Below are positions 52,145-62,895 of a stretch of DNA of 64,000 nt, one piece after another; the first letter of the stretch is position 1; each line of letters starts with the position of its first letter. A program made the position numbers and the translations under genes. Origin of the DNA: Syngnathus acus (taxonomy: Eukaryota; Chordata; Actinopteri; Syngnathiformes; Syngnathidae). The notes beneath the pieces are model-generated. The model had not been told where the DNA came from and searched no databases. It saw only the letters and a list, made by a program, of their open reading frames with translations. Location: the NCBI RefSeq assembly GCF_901709675.1, contig NC_051095.1:26643956-26707955 (forward strand). Reading direction: 5' to 3'.

Positions 52145-52834
52145 ATAAATAAGATTAAATATATTATTACAATATCCACACAAGACTTTTATTAACCTTT
52201 TTTGAAGTGTAAACGTGTTTGGCTCCTCTCTGCTCATGCGTGCTGGCCGGCTGACGCGCCCCCGCGGCCCAGCGCGAGGGCATCCGCACAAGACTTTAAT
52301 AATTTTATTGTTATACACTCTATTGTACTTTTAAATACGTTATTTTATTTTAAACACTTTTTTAAACATTTTAAAGTGTAAAGGTGTCACGGCTCCGGTC
52401 TGCTCTTGCCGTGCCGACGGGCTGACGCGCACCTGCAGCCCAGTGCGAGGGCATCTGCACAAGACATTTATAATTTTATTTTTAAACACTTTATTGTATT
52501 TTTAAACAATTTAAAGTGTAAACGTGTCACGGCTCCGCTCTGCTTTTGCCATGCTGACCGGCTGATGCTCCCTGGCAGTCCAGCGCGAGGGCATCCGCAC
52601 ATTGCTCAGAGGCACGCCCCGCGCTATTAGTGCTCGTTGCCGGCCGCTGTCCCAAAATCCTGGACAGCAGTGCAGTGCAGCTGCGTACTCGGCGCTTGTC
52701 CTTAGTGCGCGCCCCGCGCTATCAGCGCTCATTGCCGTTGTCCCAACTCTTTCTGCACTGCGGTCCATTTTCCTTCGTGCACGGCTGTGTCATGTCTCCG
52801 CTCTCGCCCTGCTGGCCGGCTGACGCGCCCTCCA
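52145..52834 (+). repeat. GC-rich ~180-bp repeats, left arm
   Basis: Repeats of the block GGCTCC(T/G)CTCTGCTC...GGCTGACGCGC...CCCAGCGCGAGGGCATCCG, then ACAAGACTTTAATAATTTTA, start near 52220, 52390 and 52530. The block reappears inverted at about 62210-62745 and partly at 53800-53880. Confidence 0.8.
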
Positions 52835-54056
52835 CGCTAGACCTCTGAGGCGCGCATCGCTAATACGGAACTGCTAACCGTCATTCCTCACCGTTTTGTC
52901 TGCTTTGACACACACGCCTGCCACCTGATTCTCGTTTGCCTGACCCGCTGTGGAACGAGATGCCTGCTGACCGGCTCGTCAGCTTGTCCTGCTCTGCTCT
53001 GCCAGCAATCCAGCCCTCCTTGTTTCCTTTGAACTTTCCCCAAATAAACAGCCCATGTTGTATTTCAAAGTCAAAGTCAAAGTCTGCTTTATTGTCAATT
53101 TCTTCACATGCCAAAGAAATTGTATTTGGTTGTCCTGTCTCGTTTGTGACAACAAAACGAAGCGCGAATCAGAGATGCTGCTGATTCTGCTGACACAAAC
53201 GAAGTGGAGAAGTGGAAACATAGCAGGATATTGAGATAAAGCCTGGTTAGAGCTGCTCTTACAGCTCTAAGCCAATCACCCGCAAGGATACAGATCAACA
53301 TGTTCCTATTGGTCTCCTACTGGCCAATAGTGTGCTGTAAAGTCATATGGGCAGACAAAGCCCCGCACTCCAAGTGACGCCACAAAAATCCACGATACAC
53401 TGAATCTATTCGATTTTTTTTAAATTCTCACACACACACATTCACACCGTCATATGCAATGAAGCAGACAAGACAGGCAACAAGACAGGTATAAGCGACT
53501 GATGGTCGCGGCTTTTTGCGGCGTCACTTAGAGCTTGGAGCGCAGGGCTTTGTCGGCCTATATGACACTAATGGCCAATGGGAACATGTTGATCTGTGTC
53601 CTTGCAGCTGATTGGCTTAGCAGTTCTAACTACACTTTATCTCAGCCTCCCGCACCGACCACATATCAGCAGCACCTCAGACTTGCACTTCATTTCACAC
53701 ATACTTTCACGTCTCCGCTCCTCGATAGCCAAGCAGAGTAGAACTGCTTTTCAGTCCCGATCGGATCGTCCTGTTTGCCCGTCATAAAATCATAAAAGTC
53801 TGGTGTGGATGCCCTCGCGCTGGGCAGCGGGGGCGCGTCAGCCGTAAAGCACGGCAAGAGCATATCGGTGCCGTTGCACGTTTACACTTCAAAATGACGA
53901 GCCGGTCAGCAAGCTCGCGTCGTGCAGGGATCTCGTAACACAGCGGGTCAGGCAAACGAGAATCAGGTGGCAGGCGTGCGTGTCAAAACAGACGAAACTG
54001 TGAGGACTGACGATTAGTAGTTCCGTATTGGCGACGCGCGCCTCAGAAGTCTAGCA
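52835..54056. repeat. 1.2-kb imperfect palindrome
   Basis: The left side CGCTAGACCTCTGAGGCGCG...TGACCCGCTGTGG...CGAGC is mirrored by the right side ending GCGCGCCTCAGAAGTCTAGC at 54056. A second mirrored block (GAGATAAAG...GATACAGATCAACATGTTCC...AAGCCCCGC) lies inside at about 53236-53380 and 53520-53645. The centre is about 53445. Identity is roughly 80-85% by eye. A Rex1-like LINE tail in the left arm (53055-53170) is not mirrored, so it inserted later. Confidence 0.85.
53055..53170 (-). mobile_element. Rex1-like LINE 3' tail only
   Basis: On the minus strand GAAGAAATTGACAATAAAGC then (AGACTTTG)n-like tail, the same as the 3' end of the LINE at 25919-27443. Very short insertion. Confidence 0.75.
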
Positions 54057-54261
54057 TTGCAGTCAAGCCAGCCTGTCTTTTGTTTTCTCGTGGTCAAGCC
54101 AGCCACTCTTTAAAAACAAGTGTGCCCCTATTATAGGCTTTACGGTAAAAGGATTCACAGAATAGCGCGAGATGTCTTTTCAAAACAAAAGCTCGATGAT
54201 TTGTGCTCTTTTCAACCCCCCGCGATTTGTGCTCTTTTGAGATACAATCACATAGATACAT

Positions 54262-55110
54262 AGATAAATTCACTAAAAATGATTGAAGCATTGGAATTAA
54301 AATCTAAGAGGTATACCTCAACCAAGCCATGCGAGAGTGTCATCCATTGAAATTTGGGGTCAAAAGGTCAAATGACCTAGGAGCTATTGAGCTAAAATGC
54401 TAATATTAAGAAGTAAAAAATTCATCAAAAATAATTAAAGCATTGGAATGAAAATATAAGGTGTATCTCAACCAGGCCATGTGGGAGTGTCGTCCCTCAA
54501 AATCTGGGGTCAAAAGGTCAAACGACCTAAAAGCTATTGAGCTATAATAATATTAAGAAGTAATAAATTCACTAAAAATAATTGAAGCATTGGAATGAAA
54601 ATCTAAGAGGTGTATCGCAACCAAGCCACGTGGGAGTATCATCCAGTAAAATATGACCTAGAAGCTATTGAGCTAAAATGCTAATATTAAGAAGTAATAA
54701 ATTCACAAAAACTATTTGAAGCATTGGAATGAAAATCTAAGAAGTGTATCTCAACCAAGCCACGTGGAAGCTCATCCAGTAAAATTTGAGGTCAAAAGGT
54801 CAAATGACCTAGGAGCTATTGAGCTAAAATGCTAATATTCAGAGAAATAAACTAATCAAAAATAACTGAAGCATTGGAATGAAAATCTAAGAGGTGTATC
54901 TCACGCAGGCCGTGGGGGAGTGTCATCCTTCAAAATGTGGGGTCAAAAGGTCACATGACCTAGTAGCTATTGAGCTAAAAATGCTAATATTAAGAAGTAA
55001 TACATTCACTAAAAATAACTGGAGCACTGGAATGAAGATCTAATAGGTGTATCTCAACCAGGCTATGTGGGAGTGCCATCCCTCAAAGTTTGTGGTCAAA
55101 AGGTTAAATG
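54262..55110 (+). repeat. ~150-bp satellite-like array, six units
   Basis: The anchor GAAGCATTGGAAT (with variants) falls at 54285, 54437, 54594, 54718, 54868 and 55021, giving periods of 152, 157, 124, 150 and 153. Each unit contains GGTCAAAAGGTCAAATGACC or a variant, AGCTATTGAGCTAAAATGCT and AATATTAAGAAGTAATAAAT. The inverted array at 58805-59150 is the same family. Confidence 0.95.
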
Positions 55111-55433
55111 AGATTTTTTTTTATCACACACATACAAAAATTGCACCGCAAAGCATTGTGTGGGGAATTGGCAATTTGGTGCCCCCTTCAGGGAACTTGG
55201 CAATTTTGCACCCACAGACTGTGGGGGCTATGCATGTTAAGAAGTTGTGCACAGAAACTGAGTGACAAGGGGGAAATGCCAGGGAAGGGGGTGCGCGGGG
55301 AACAATTCACCTGTGAGGATAAGTGGTGATGAAAATGGGGATTCCACTGTATAGTGCAACATTATTAGTGGGCTAAAGTCAATCACAGTTCACTTTCTTC
55401 CCAGAAATACACATCATGTATAGTACTGTATTG
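55111..55433. other. Segment between array and MITE
   Basis: Contains two AATTTG/CAATTTTGCACCC-like words. No gene or named repeat was recognised. Confidence 0.4.
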
Positions 55434-57059
55434 GCCCGAATATAAGACAATGTTTTTTGCATTGAAATAAGATAAGTGGGGGTCATCTTACATTCGGGGT
55501 CTAGACATTGTAACCATTCACAACACTAGATGGCGCCAGATATCTTTAAAGCGAAGTTACGTCACCGCGCCTTAAGTCTCGTGAGTCACCTCAGCTTATC
55601 GCGATTGTTGGAGCTTGTGCGCAGCGGTAAGTTGAAGATTGCAGGTATCGACTGAGTATGTTGCTGTGATCGTGTGCGTGCTTGACACAAAGTGAGTATA
55701 AACATTTCATTGTCCGATCGTGGTTTGCTTCGCGTGCGCGCCGTTTGATTGACAGCTCCGGCGCGCTCCTTTAAATTTGCCTCGCATCGTACGAGTAGCC
55801 GTTACGCAGCGGCACGGCGACTAATGGTCGCCAGCAAATGTATTTTGTTGTCTCGATGACTTATGTCTGTTGTGTTGCAGAGAGTATTTCATTTATGGTT
55901 ATTTGGTATAGCGGAACCGTTACGCGCAGTTGTGTGCCGTCTTCGAGTGTTGTGTGACGTCAGAAGTTGAGCGTTGACGGGCGGTATGTTGGTCTGTTGC
56001 AGAACCACACACACACCCCGCAAACCACACACACCCGTCACATGCTTTACACAATACCCTTTTGCCAGTTTGCCTGTATGCCCCTATGAGCCACAGTGCC
56101 TGTTACTTTTTTGCCAATAATTCAGTAAAGCAATCAAAACTGAACCACGTCTTCCCTCTTGTGTTCTGACCGACACCCGGGGGCGAAAAGAGCATAACCA
56201 TCCAAGCCAACACCCTATAGTCCTCAGGCTCCCCAACAATAGCGGTAGCAGTTTGCATTAGTTTATTGCAATGTTTTTCCTTATTCAGAATTGTTTCAAG
56301 ACTAGGGTTACAGTTAGATTTTGATGGTTATTGCAAATTTGTTGTTTTATCACAATAGATTGGTTTATTTAATTTCAAAAACCAGAAGCCATTCATTTAC
56401 AAATGTGATTGCACTTTAGTTTACATATTTAAATGTTCAGATATTAGGATGTGATAGACAGTTTTTGCATGATTTGAATGAGGCAAAATAACATGCTTTT
56501 TCTCTCGAATATATTGTTATAATCATTTGTTTCAGATGTACCATAATTATTTTCTGTATAAAAATTAAATTTGGTGTTCAGAAAGTATTTTTTCAAACTT
56601 GAGTCAAAAAGTCGGGCGGCTTGGTGACGCACTGGGTAGCACATCCGCCTCACAGTTAGGAGGGTGCGGGTTCGATTCCACCTCCGGCCCTCCCTGTGTG
56701 GAGCTTGCATGTTCTCCCCGGGCCCCCGTGGGTTTTCTCCGGGCACTCCGGTTTCCTCTCACATCCCAAAAACATGCTTGGTAAGCCAATTGAGCACTCC
56801 AAATTGTCCCTAGGTGCGAGTGCAAATGGTTGTTGGTCTCTGTGTGCCCTGCGATTGGCTGGCAACCGGTTCAGGGTGTCCCCCGCCTACTGCCCGATGA
56901 CGGCTGGGATAGGCTCCAGCACACCCGCGACCCCCGTGGGGACTAAGCGGTTCAGAAAATGGAAGGATGGAGTCAAAGAGTCTTTTTTTAAACTTGAGTC
57001 TTGAAAAAGAGGGGGTTGTCTTATAATCAGGGTCGTCTTATATTCGGGTCAATACAGTA
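55434..57059. mobile_element. Pogo/Tigger-like element, ends TACTGTATTGGCCCGAA
   Basis: Inverted ends TACTGTATTGGCCCGAATAT and (reversed) TACTGTATTGACCCGAATAT, with GTCTTATATTC words. The interior has a CpG-rich patch (about 55560-55990) and no transposase frame. It carries a SINE at 56612-56970. It sits in the centre of the large foldback. Confidence 0.8.
56612..56970 (+). mobile_element. tRNA-derived SINE with LINE-like tail, 10-bp TSD
   Basis: The head GGGCGGCTTGGTGACGCACT and the perfect B box GGTTCGATTCC indicate a tRNA-derived head. The body has GGAGCTTGCATGTTCTCCCC, GGCACTCCGGTTTCCTC and CCCTGCGATTGGCTGGC; the end AAATGGAAGGATGG resembles the GATGG tails of Rex3-type LINEs. AGTCAAAAAG (56602-56611) and AGTCAAAGAG (56971-56980) form the target duplication. 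Confidence 0.88.
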
Positions 57060-57327
57060 TTATAAATACAGGCCTAAAAATCCTGCACATTTTCTGAATT
57101 GTGTCACATGGGTGATACAAAGCTAGAACGTTACTTCCAGGTTACGTGAACCTGGTTTATTCTCCTCTTCACCTCTGAATGAGTGACAGTGTTGGGGGAT
57201 GGGAAAACTATCACGTGTTGTGCTTGTCGAGTGCCAAATAAATGAGGGACAGAAAAAGGTCAAAGACATCATTCGTAGTTTTTATAGATTATTGCTGTTC
57301 TCTGCCAATTTTATGTATAGTCTATAC
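57060..57327. other. Spacer between elements
   Basis: No recognised content except GTCTATAC at 57320-57327, the target duplication of the next hAT. Confidence 0.45.
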
Positions 57328-58571
57328 CGGGGTGGGCAAACTTTTTGACTTGTGAATTGGGTTCTAAATTTTGACCGGGGGGCTGAACCAGGAGCAGATG
57401 TAGTGTTTGTGTGAAGTGATATAAATGACATGTAAAGGTCATTGCATAAAAGGTTTTGGCCTTTAGTAGGTAGTAAAGCACTGATATTCAATAAAAGCTT
57501 TTTGAAAACAAATGCATTTATTAACAGCATTAAAAAAATATTTCACCAAAAAATTACTATCAGTTAAATACGACACTGTTATTATGAATAATAGTTTCCA
57601 TCACTTCAGCGCCTGCAGGTCAGATTTATGAAAGATGTTTATCTTATGAGGCAAAATCACATCAAAGGGCAAACATTCTGACCAAATACATCATCTTGAA
57701 TAATCAGTGAAAGAATACACCTAAATAAAGTAATAAAGAACGGCAACACAGGAACGAATATCTAAAAATCAGAGCAGAGCTTTAACTCACAAACACCTGG
57801 TGAGAGAGGTGAGGAAACGGGAATTACTTCCTTAAAGTCGGCCTTAAGAACTTTAAAAATTAAGATTAGTCGCAAACAGGTGGTGCATCAATGTCCTTGA
57901 GCATCCTGCATTGTTTGAAAATGAGAATGGTTGCGAGTTTCAATCCCTGCCATTTGTACAAATTATATTCAAAATGCATTTTTTTTTTTACAACAAACTT
58001 GAGAAACTCTCATTTTCAGTGGGAACAGTTTTGTTGGTCTCCCTTTTTTTGCTAGTGCATCACAGTCTATAGTAAAATTTGTTGTGGCAATTCTTAGGAT
58101 AGAGCCGGGCTGAGGCATGTTGATGTTCATGTGGCTGAACGTCACGTCGTGTAGGTCGAGCCAAATTGTCCACTCTTTTTTAAACACGGCACTCAGTGTC
58201 CCCCTTTCTTTTCCTTGGGCCACTCATTTTAATGGAAGGATTCCAGGCGAAGGTTTGTGGGTGGCTTTAGCGTAAAACTGTATCTGAAAGCTCAGCGCGC
58301 GAATTACGAGAATACTGACGTCACAGCCCACGCTCTAACTTCGGCACTGATAGAAATAGAGCACAGAGTGCACCGAGCTTTCTGACACGGCTTCCGGTAG
58401 TGAACGCGTGGGCGGGGGGTTCCCCATCTACTGGGGAAACGCAGTCATTGCAGGGAAAATGACCCAAAAAAATGTTTAATAATACAATTTATTCAGGGTT
58501 GGCGGGCCGGATTAAATGGCCCCGTGGGCCGGATGTGGCCCGCGGGCGGGCTGTAGTATTGCCGATGTCTG
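57328..58571 (-). mobile_element. hAT derivative (CAGGGGTGGGCAAACT family), inverted
   Basis: The left end CGGGGTGGGCAAACTTTTTG and a diverged right end lie between GTCTATAC (57320-57327) and GTCTATAT (58572-58579), an 8-bp target duplication with one difference. It aligns inverted with 59759-61088 along its whole length. The minus strand encodes a short remnant at 57969-58223 (MAQGKERGTLSAVFKKEWTI...). Confidence 0.88.
57969..58223 (-). pseudogene. hAT N-terminal remnant, inverted copy
   Basis: 84 codons: FKKEWTIWLDLHDVTFSHMN and TKLFPLKMRVSQVC are readable. It corresponds to the piece at 60141-60335, which begins MSRPRKSKVDTVHCRVFKKE like the start of GTF2IRD2-type hAT transposases. No zinc finger or catalytic part. 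Confidence 0.5.
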
Positions 58572-58804
58572 GTCTATATACCCTGATACGGTTCAAAATT
58601 GTCCCATTGCCTTCGTACACTTTAAAAAGGGGTTTCAGTTGTGATTGGAATAGTTAAAGTTGTGCAATTGCGAAATGCAATTTTCACTTTCTCATCTTCT
58701 ATTAAAAACATCTGTGTGAATTGAAATTAGATTTTTTTTTTAACGAGGGGCGCAAGGAAGGAAGGATTTTAGCGCCAGGCAGGTTTTGAGATGCACGTCT
58801 GAGA
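58572..58804. other. Spacer
   Basis: Ends in a T run and (GGAA)2-like words. Nothing recognised. Confidence 0.4.
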
Positions 58805-59150
58805 TTTTCATTCCAGTGCTTCAATTATTTATAGTGAATTTATTACTTCCTAATATTAGCATTTTAGTTCAATAGCTCCTCGGTCGTGTGACCTTTTGAC
58901 CCCAGATTTTGGAGGATGACACTCCCACGTGGGCTGGTTGAGATACACTTCTTAGATTTTCATTCCAATGCTTCAATTATTTTTAGTGAATTTATTACTT
59001 CCCAATATTAGCATTTTAGCGCAACAGCTCCTAGGTCATGTGACCTTTTGACCCCAAACATTGCTGGATGATATTCCTACATGGGTTAGTTGAGGTACAC
59101 CTCTTAGATTTTCATTCCAATGTTTTAGATATGTTTTAATACATTTTATT
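58805..59150 (-). repeat. ~150-bp satellite-like array, inverted, ~2.3 units
   Basis: TTCATTCCAGTGCTTCAATT at 58808 and TTCATTCCAATGCTTCAATT at about 58960 are the complement of the array anchor at 54262-55110. Each unit again has TAGGTCATGTGACCTTTTGA-like sequence. Confidence 0.9.
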
Positions 59151-59604
59151 ACTGTAAACATTAGCATTCATTTTTGAATGAATTTATGACTGTAAATATT
59201 AGCGTTTTTGCTCAAGAGCTCCGAGGTCATTTGGACCAATTACATTAAAAACATTGCTGAGGCTGTTTTGAATGTACATGTCAACAACACATTTTTCATT
59301 TTGACAAACATACAACATGGTGAGGCAAATTACAAATTGATATATTTTATTTTGAAAACCGGATGTCTTTACATGCTTTCGGACTGCTATGCTTTCCCAC
59401 TCCGGGCTGAGGCTATTTTAAACGTGCTTGTCAATTACACGTTTTTAATTTGGAAAATGACAAAATACAACATGGTGAGGTATATTGGGAATTTAAAGCT
59501 TTTATTTTATCAACCGGATGTCTTTACATGCTATCGCACTGCTAACTTTCCATTTGCTCTCTTTTACGGCGTATCGCACTGCTATTCTTTTTCTTCGCTT
59601 ATGG
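59151..59604 (+). repeat. Diverged repeats with CCGGATGTCTTTACATGCT
   Basis: The block ATGGTGAGG...ATTTTATT...CCGGATGTCTTTACATGCT(A/T)TCG, then ...CTGCTATGCTTTCC, occurs at about 59317-59400 and 59474-59570, and a third time at 62050-62150, on the other side of the hAT insertion. Confidence 0.75.
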
Positions 59605-59758
59605 CAGGGCTTCTCAAATAGTGGGGCGATACCAAGGGGGGCGCGCGTGACACCAGGAAACATGATTTTCTTTTGGCTGTACTAGATTAAAGGGTAATTA
59701 GACATCCACTGCAGTAGGTGAGAGTGGCGGTATCACTGGAAGAGTATTCGCTCTACAG

Positions 59759-61088
59759 CAGGGGTGGGCAAACTACGGCCCGCGGGCCACATCCGGCCCA
59801 CGGGACCGTTTAATCCGGCCCGCCAACCCTGAATAAATTGTATTATTAAAATTTTTTTTGGTAATTTTGCATGCAATGATTGCGTTTCCCCAGTAGATGG
59901 GGAACCGCTCGCCTGCGCATTTACTACCGGAAGCCGTGTCAGAAAGCTCGGTGCACACTCACAAGTGCGTGTACGTACTCAGTAGTACGGACATGGCGCA
60001 CTCGCGCTCTATTTGTATCAGTCCCGAATTTAGAGCGTGGGCTATGACGACAGCATTCTTGTAATTCGCGCGCTGAGCTTTCAGATACAGTTTGACGCTA
60101 AAGCCACCCACAAACCTTCCCCTGGAATCCTTCTATTAAAATGAGTCGCCCAAGGAAAAGCAAGGTGGACACAGTGCACTGCCGAGTGTTTAAAAAAGAG
60201 TGGCCAATTTGGCTCGACGTACGCGACGTGACGTTCAGCCACATCAACATCAACCCGTCACAGATCGAGGTAAACGGACCAACACCTCGGATCTCTCCTA
60301 AGAATTGCCACAACAAATTTTACTCCAGACTATGACGCACTAGCAAAAAAGGGAGACCAACAACACTGTTCCCACTGAAAATGAAGGGGAGGCTCTCAAG
60401 TTTGTTGTAAAAAAAAAGCATTTTGAATATGATTTGTACACAGCAGGGATTGAAACTAGCGACCATTCTCATTTTCAAACAATGCAGGATGCTCAAGGAC
60501 ATTGATGCACCACCTGTTTGCGACTAATCTTAACCTGTAAAGTTCTTAAGGCTTACTTTAAGGAAGTGTTTCCCGTTTCCTCACCTCTGTTACCAGGTGT
60601 TTGTGAGTTAAAACTCTGCTCTGATTTTCAGATACCCCTCACCGTGTTGCTGTTTTGATTACTTTATTTGGATGTATGCTTTCACCGATTCTTCAAGATG
60701 ATATATTTGGTCAGAATGTTTGCCGTTTGATGTGATCTCATAAGATAAACATCTTTCATTAATTTGACCTGCAGGCACTGAAGTGATGGAGACTGTTATT
60801 CATAATAACAGTGTCGTATTTTATGAGAATCACTGATAGCAGTTTTTTAGTGAATTATTATTATTATTTTTTTTAATGCTGTTAATAAATGCATTTGTTT
60901 TCAAAAAACTTGTTTGGAATATCCATGCTTTACTACCTACTAAAGGCCAAAATCCTTTATGCAATGACCTTTACAGGTCGCTTATATTACTTCACACAAA
61001 CACTACGTCCATCTGCTCCTGGTTCGGCCCTCCGGTCCAAATTTAGAACCCAGTTCGGCCCGCGAGTCAAAAAGTTTGCCCACCCCTG
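59759..61088 (+). mobile_element. Nested hAT derivative, perfect 8-bp TSD
   Basis: Ends CAGGGGTGGGCAAACTACGG and AAAGTTTGCCCACCCCTG, flanked by CTCTACAG at 59751-59758 and 61089-61096. Sister of the inverted copy at 57328-58571. It carries the start-codon region MSRPRKSKVDTVHCRVFKKE at 60141 with a large internal deletion. Confidence 0.95.
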
Positions 61089-61237
61089 CTCTACAGTGTA
61101 GAGCGCACGCAACATACGCACACACAGCACAGAGCAGGCAATAAAAAGTGCAGTGGGACACCATGGAAAGCTTTTGAACAAGGTTGAAAAGAACAGCGTA
61201 GAGAGACAGAGATAAGAGAATTGAGAGTTACACGAAA

Positions 61238-61620
61238 GCTAAGACAAGGAAATATGACGAAGCGTACGGAGCGCTCGGCTTCAGTGTAACTACGATGGGA
61301 GACGAGGAAAGACCGGTGTGTTTACTGTGCCTTACAATGTTGGCAGCGGACAGTATGAAGCCAAATGAATTACAGCAGCACTTATAAAGTCATTGCACCC
61401 CAATCACGCTGATAAGATGCTTGAGGTTTTTCAGCGAAAACGGGCTGAATATTGCCAACAATCATCCCACTTTGTGAATGCTACTTCAATCTATCAGCAA
61501 GCACTGTAAGCATCATATAAAGCAGTGTACCAAATTGCTCAGTGCAAGAAAAAACCACACCATTGCAGAAAAGCTGATACTACCTGCAGCCGTGGATATG
61601 GTCTCCATCATGCTGCCTCA
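61238..61620 (+). pseudogene. ZBED5-type hAT transposase remnant
   Basis: Readable pieces are GALGFSVTTMGDEERPVCLL, CLTMLAADSMKPNELQQHL (BED-like finger, C-x2-C present) and, after a stop and a frameshift, KNHTIAEKLILPAAVDMVSI, a segment that precedes the DDE core of this hAT group. The core and C-terminus are lost. Confidence 0.75.
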
Positions 61621-62042
61621 TTTTGAGCACAAATTGTTTTATTCTTTTTTGTTTTGTAGGCTAAAATGTTTTATATTTTGTGCTCCTGAGTTAATGTTGC
61701 TGATTACTTTGAATTGAATATTATTTATTGCTGTTATTTGATTTAATAATATGGATGTTTATTATTATTTTATTGAATTATTTCCAGCATAAAATGGCAG
61801 TTGGTCAAGAATGTTTACAGTTTAAATAATTATAATTTATTTTTAATTTCAGGCAAAGTGATGCACATTGAATCTGTTCTGTTACAGACTAAAAAACAAT
61901 GTTATTAATAGTTATTCTTTATTGTAAGTTGATCTTTCTATTTTATTTATATTATGTTTACTTTAATGTTGATAACATGGGCGCGCAATATGTTTTCTTC
62001 TCCCTAGGGGGGGTCATCACAGAAAATAATTTAGAAGCACTG
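61621..62042. other. hAT 3' part, AT-rich, no coding
   Basis: AT-rich stretch between the transposase remnant and the right end of the hAT element. Confidence 0.6.
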
Positions 62043-62199
62043 GCTTATGGTGAGGTATATTGGGAATTTAAAGTTTTTATTTTGATAACCGGACGTCTTT
62101 ACATGCTATTGCACTGCTATGCTTTCCATTTGCTCTCTTTTACGGCATATCGCACTGCTCTTCTTTTCCTTCGCTCTCTTTTACCGCAACGCCTGAAAT

Positions 62200-62745
62200 A
62201 AGGGCACACTTGTTTTTAAAGAGCATCTGGTTTGACCACGAGAAAACGATAGACGGCTGGCTTGATCGCAGTAGGTCTAGCATGGAGGGTGCATGATGCC
62301 ATAGGCGGAAACGTGACACAGCCGCGCAAGAAGGAAAAAATGCACCGCCGCGCAGAAACAGTCGGGACAATGGCAGTGAGTGTAACCGCGCACATAGGAA
62401 AAAAGCACTGCCGTCCAGGATTTTAGACAGCGGCCGACAATGAGCACTAAGCGCAGGGCGTGCCTCTGAGCGATGTGAGGATGCCCTCGAGCTGGGTTGC
62501 CGGGGTGCGTTAGCTGGTCAGCATCGCAAGGGCGGAACGGAGCCATGACACTTTTATGTACACTTTAAAATGTTAAAATGTTTAAAAATACAATAAAGTG
62601 TTTAAAAATAAAATTATAAAAGTCTTGTGTGGACGCGCTCGCGCTGGGCCGCCGGGCCGCGTCAGTCGGCTAGCACACAAGAGCAGAGAGGAGCCAGACA
62701 TGTTTACAATTCAAAAAAGGTTAATAAAACTATTGTGTGTATTAT
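62200..62745 (-). repeat. GC-rich repeats, right arm (inverted)
   Basis: The complement of 62200-62745 aligns with 52145-52834 and with 54050-54125 in the left arm, including GCGAGGGCATCC-type, CAGCGGCCGACAATGAGCAC and CACGAGAAAACGA blocks. It is mirrored in order as well as in orientation. Confidence 0.88.
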
Positions 62746-62756
62746 TGTAACAATGT

Positions 62757-62895
62757 ACCGTGATTTTCGGACTATAAGTCGCGTTTTTTTTCATAGTTTG
62801 GGTGGGGGAGCGACTTATGTGTTTTTTTTCAAACATTTTCCCAAAAAAAAAAAAAGTGAAACCGCGATAAACGAACCGCGATGTAGCAAGGGATT
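62757..62895. mobile_element. Chimeric MITE ends
   Basis: ACCGTGATTTTCGGACTATA (left end of the 17592 family) runs into an A tract and then GAAACCGCGATAAACGAACC and GATGTAGCAAGGGATTACTG (right end of the 4235 family). Two different MITE families are joined without an intact copy of either. Confidence 0.75.

Larger units (their letters stand above)
59605..62042 (+). mobile_element. hAT element (ZBED5-like), perfect 8-bp TSD
   Basis: The left end CAGGGCTTCTCAAATAGTGG and right end (reversed) CAGTGCTTCTAAATTATTTT lie between GCTTATGG at 59597-59604 and GCTTATGG at 62043-62050. A second hAT (59759-61088) is nested near the left end. Transposase remnants are at 61238-61620. Confidence 0.93.
51487..62895. 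mobile_element. Large inverted-repeat (foldback) region, ~11.4 kb
   Basis: The left border (CAATAATCCCTCGTTTATTG at 51487) and right border (reversed, CAGTAATCCCTTGCTACATC at 62895) are the same MITE ends as at 4235-4857. Between them the left arm (51560-55110) and right arm (58800-62745) share several blocks in opposite orientation and mirrored order. Later insertions sit in the middle and in the right arm (55434-57059, 57328-58571, 59605-62042). Whether it ever moved as one unit is inference. Confidence 0.55.

Noticed and set aside
54262-55110. CRISPR array
   Set aside because: The repeated units are ~150 bp with no unique spacers and the genome is vertebrate; it is a tandem satellite-like array.
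55560-55990. CpG-rich patch as a host promoter or first exon
   Set aside because: It lies inside an element with matching inverted ends and no splice-compatible frame follows; it is more likely internal transposon sequence.
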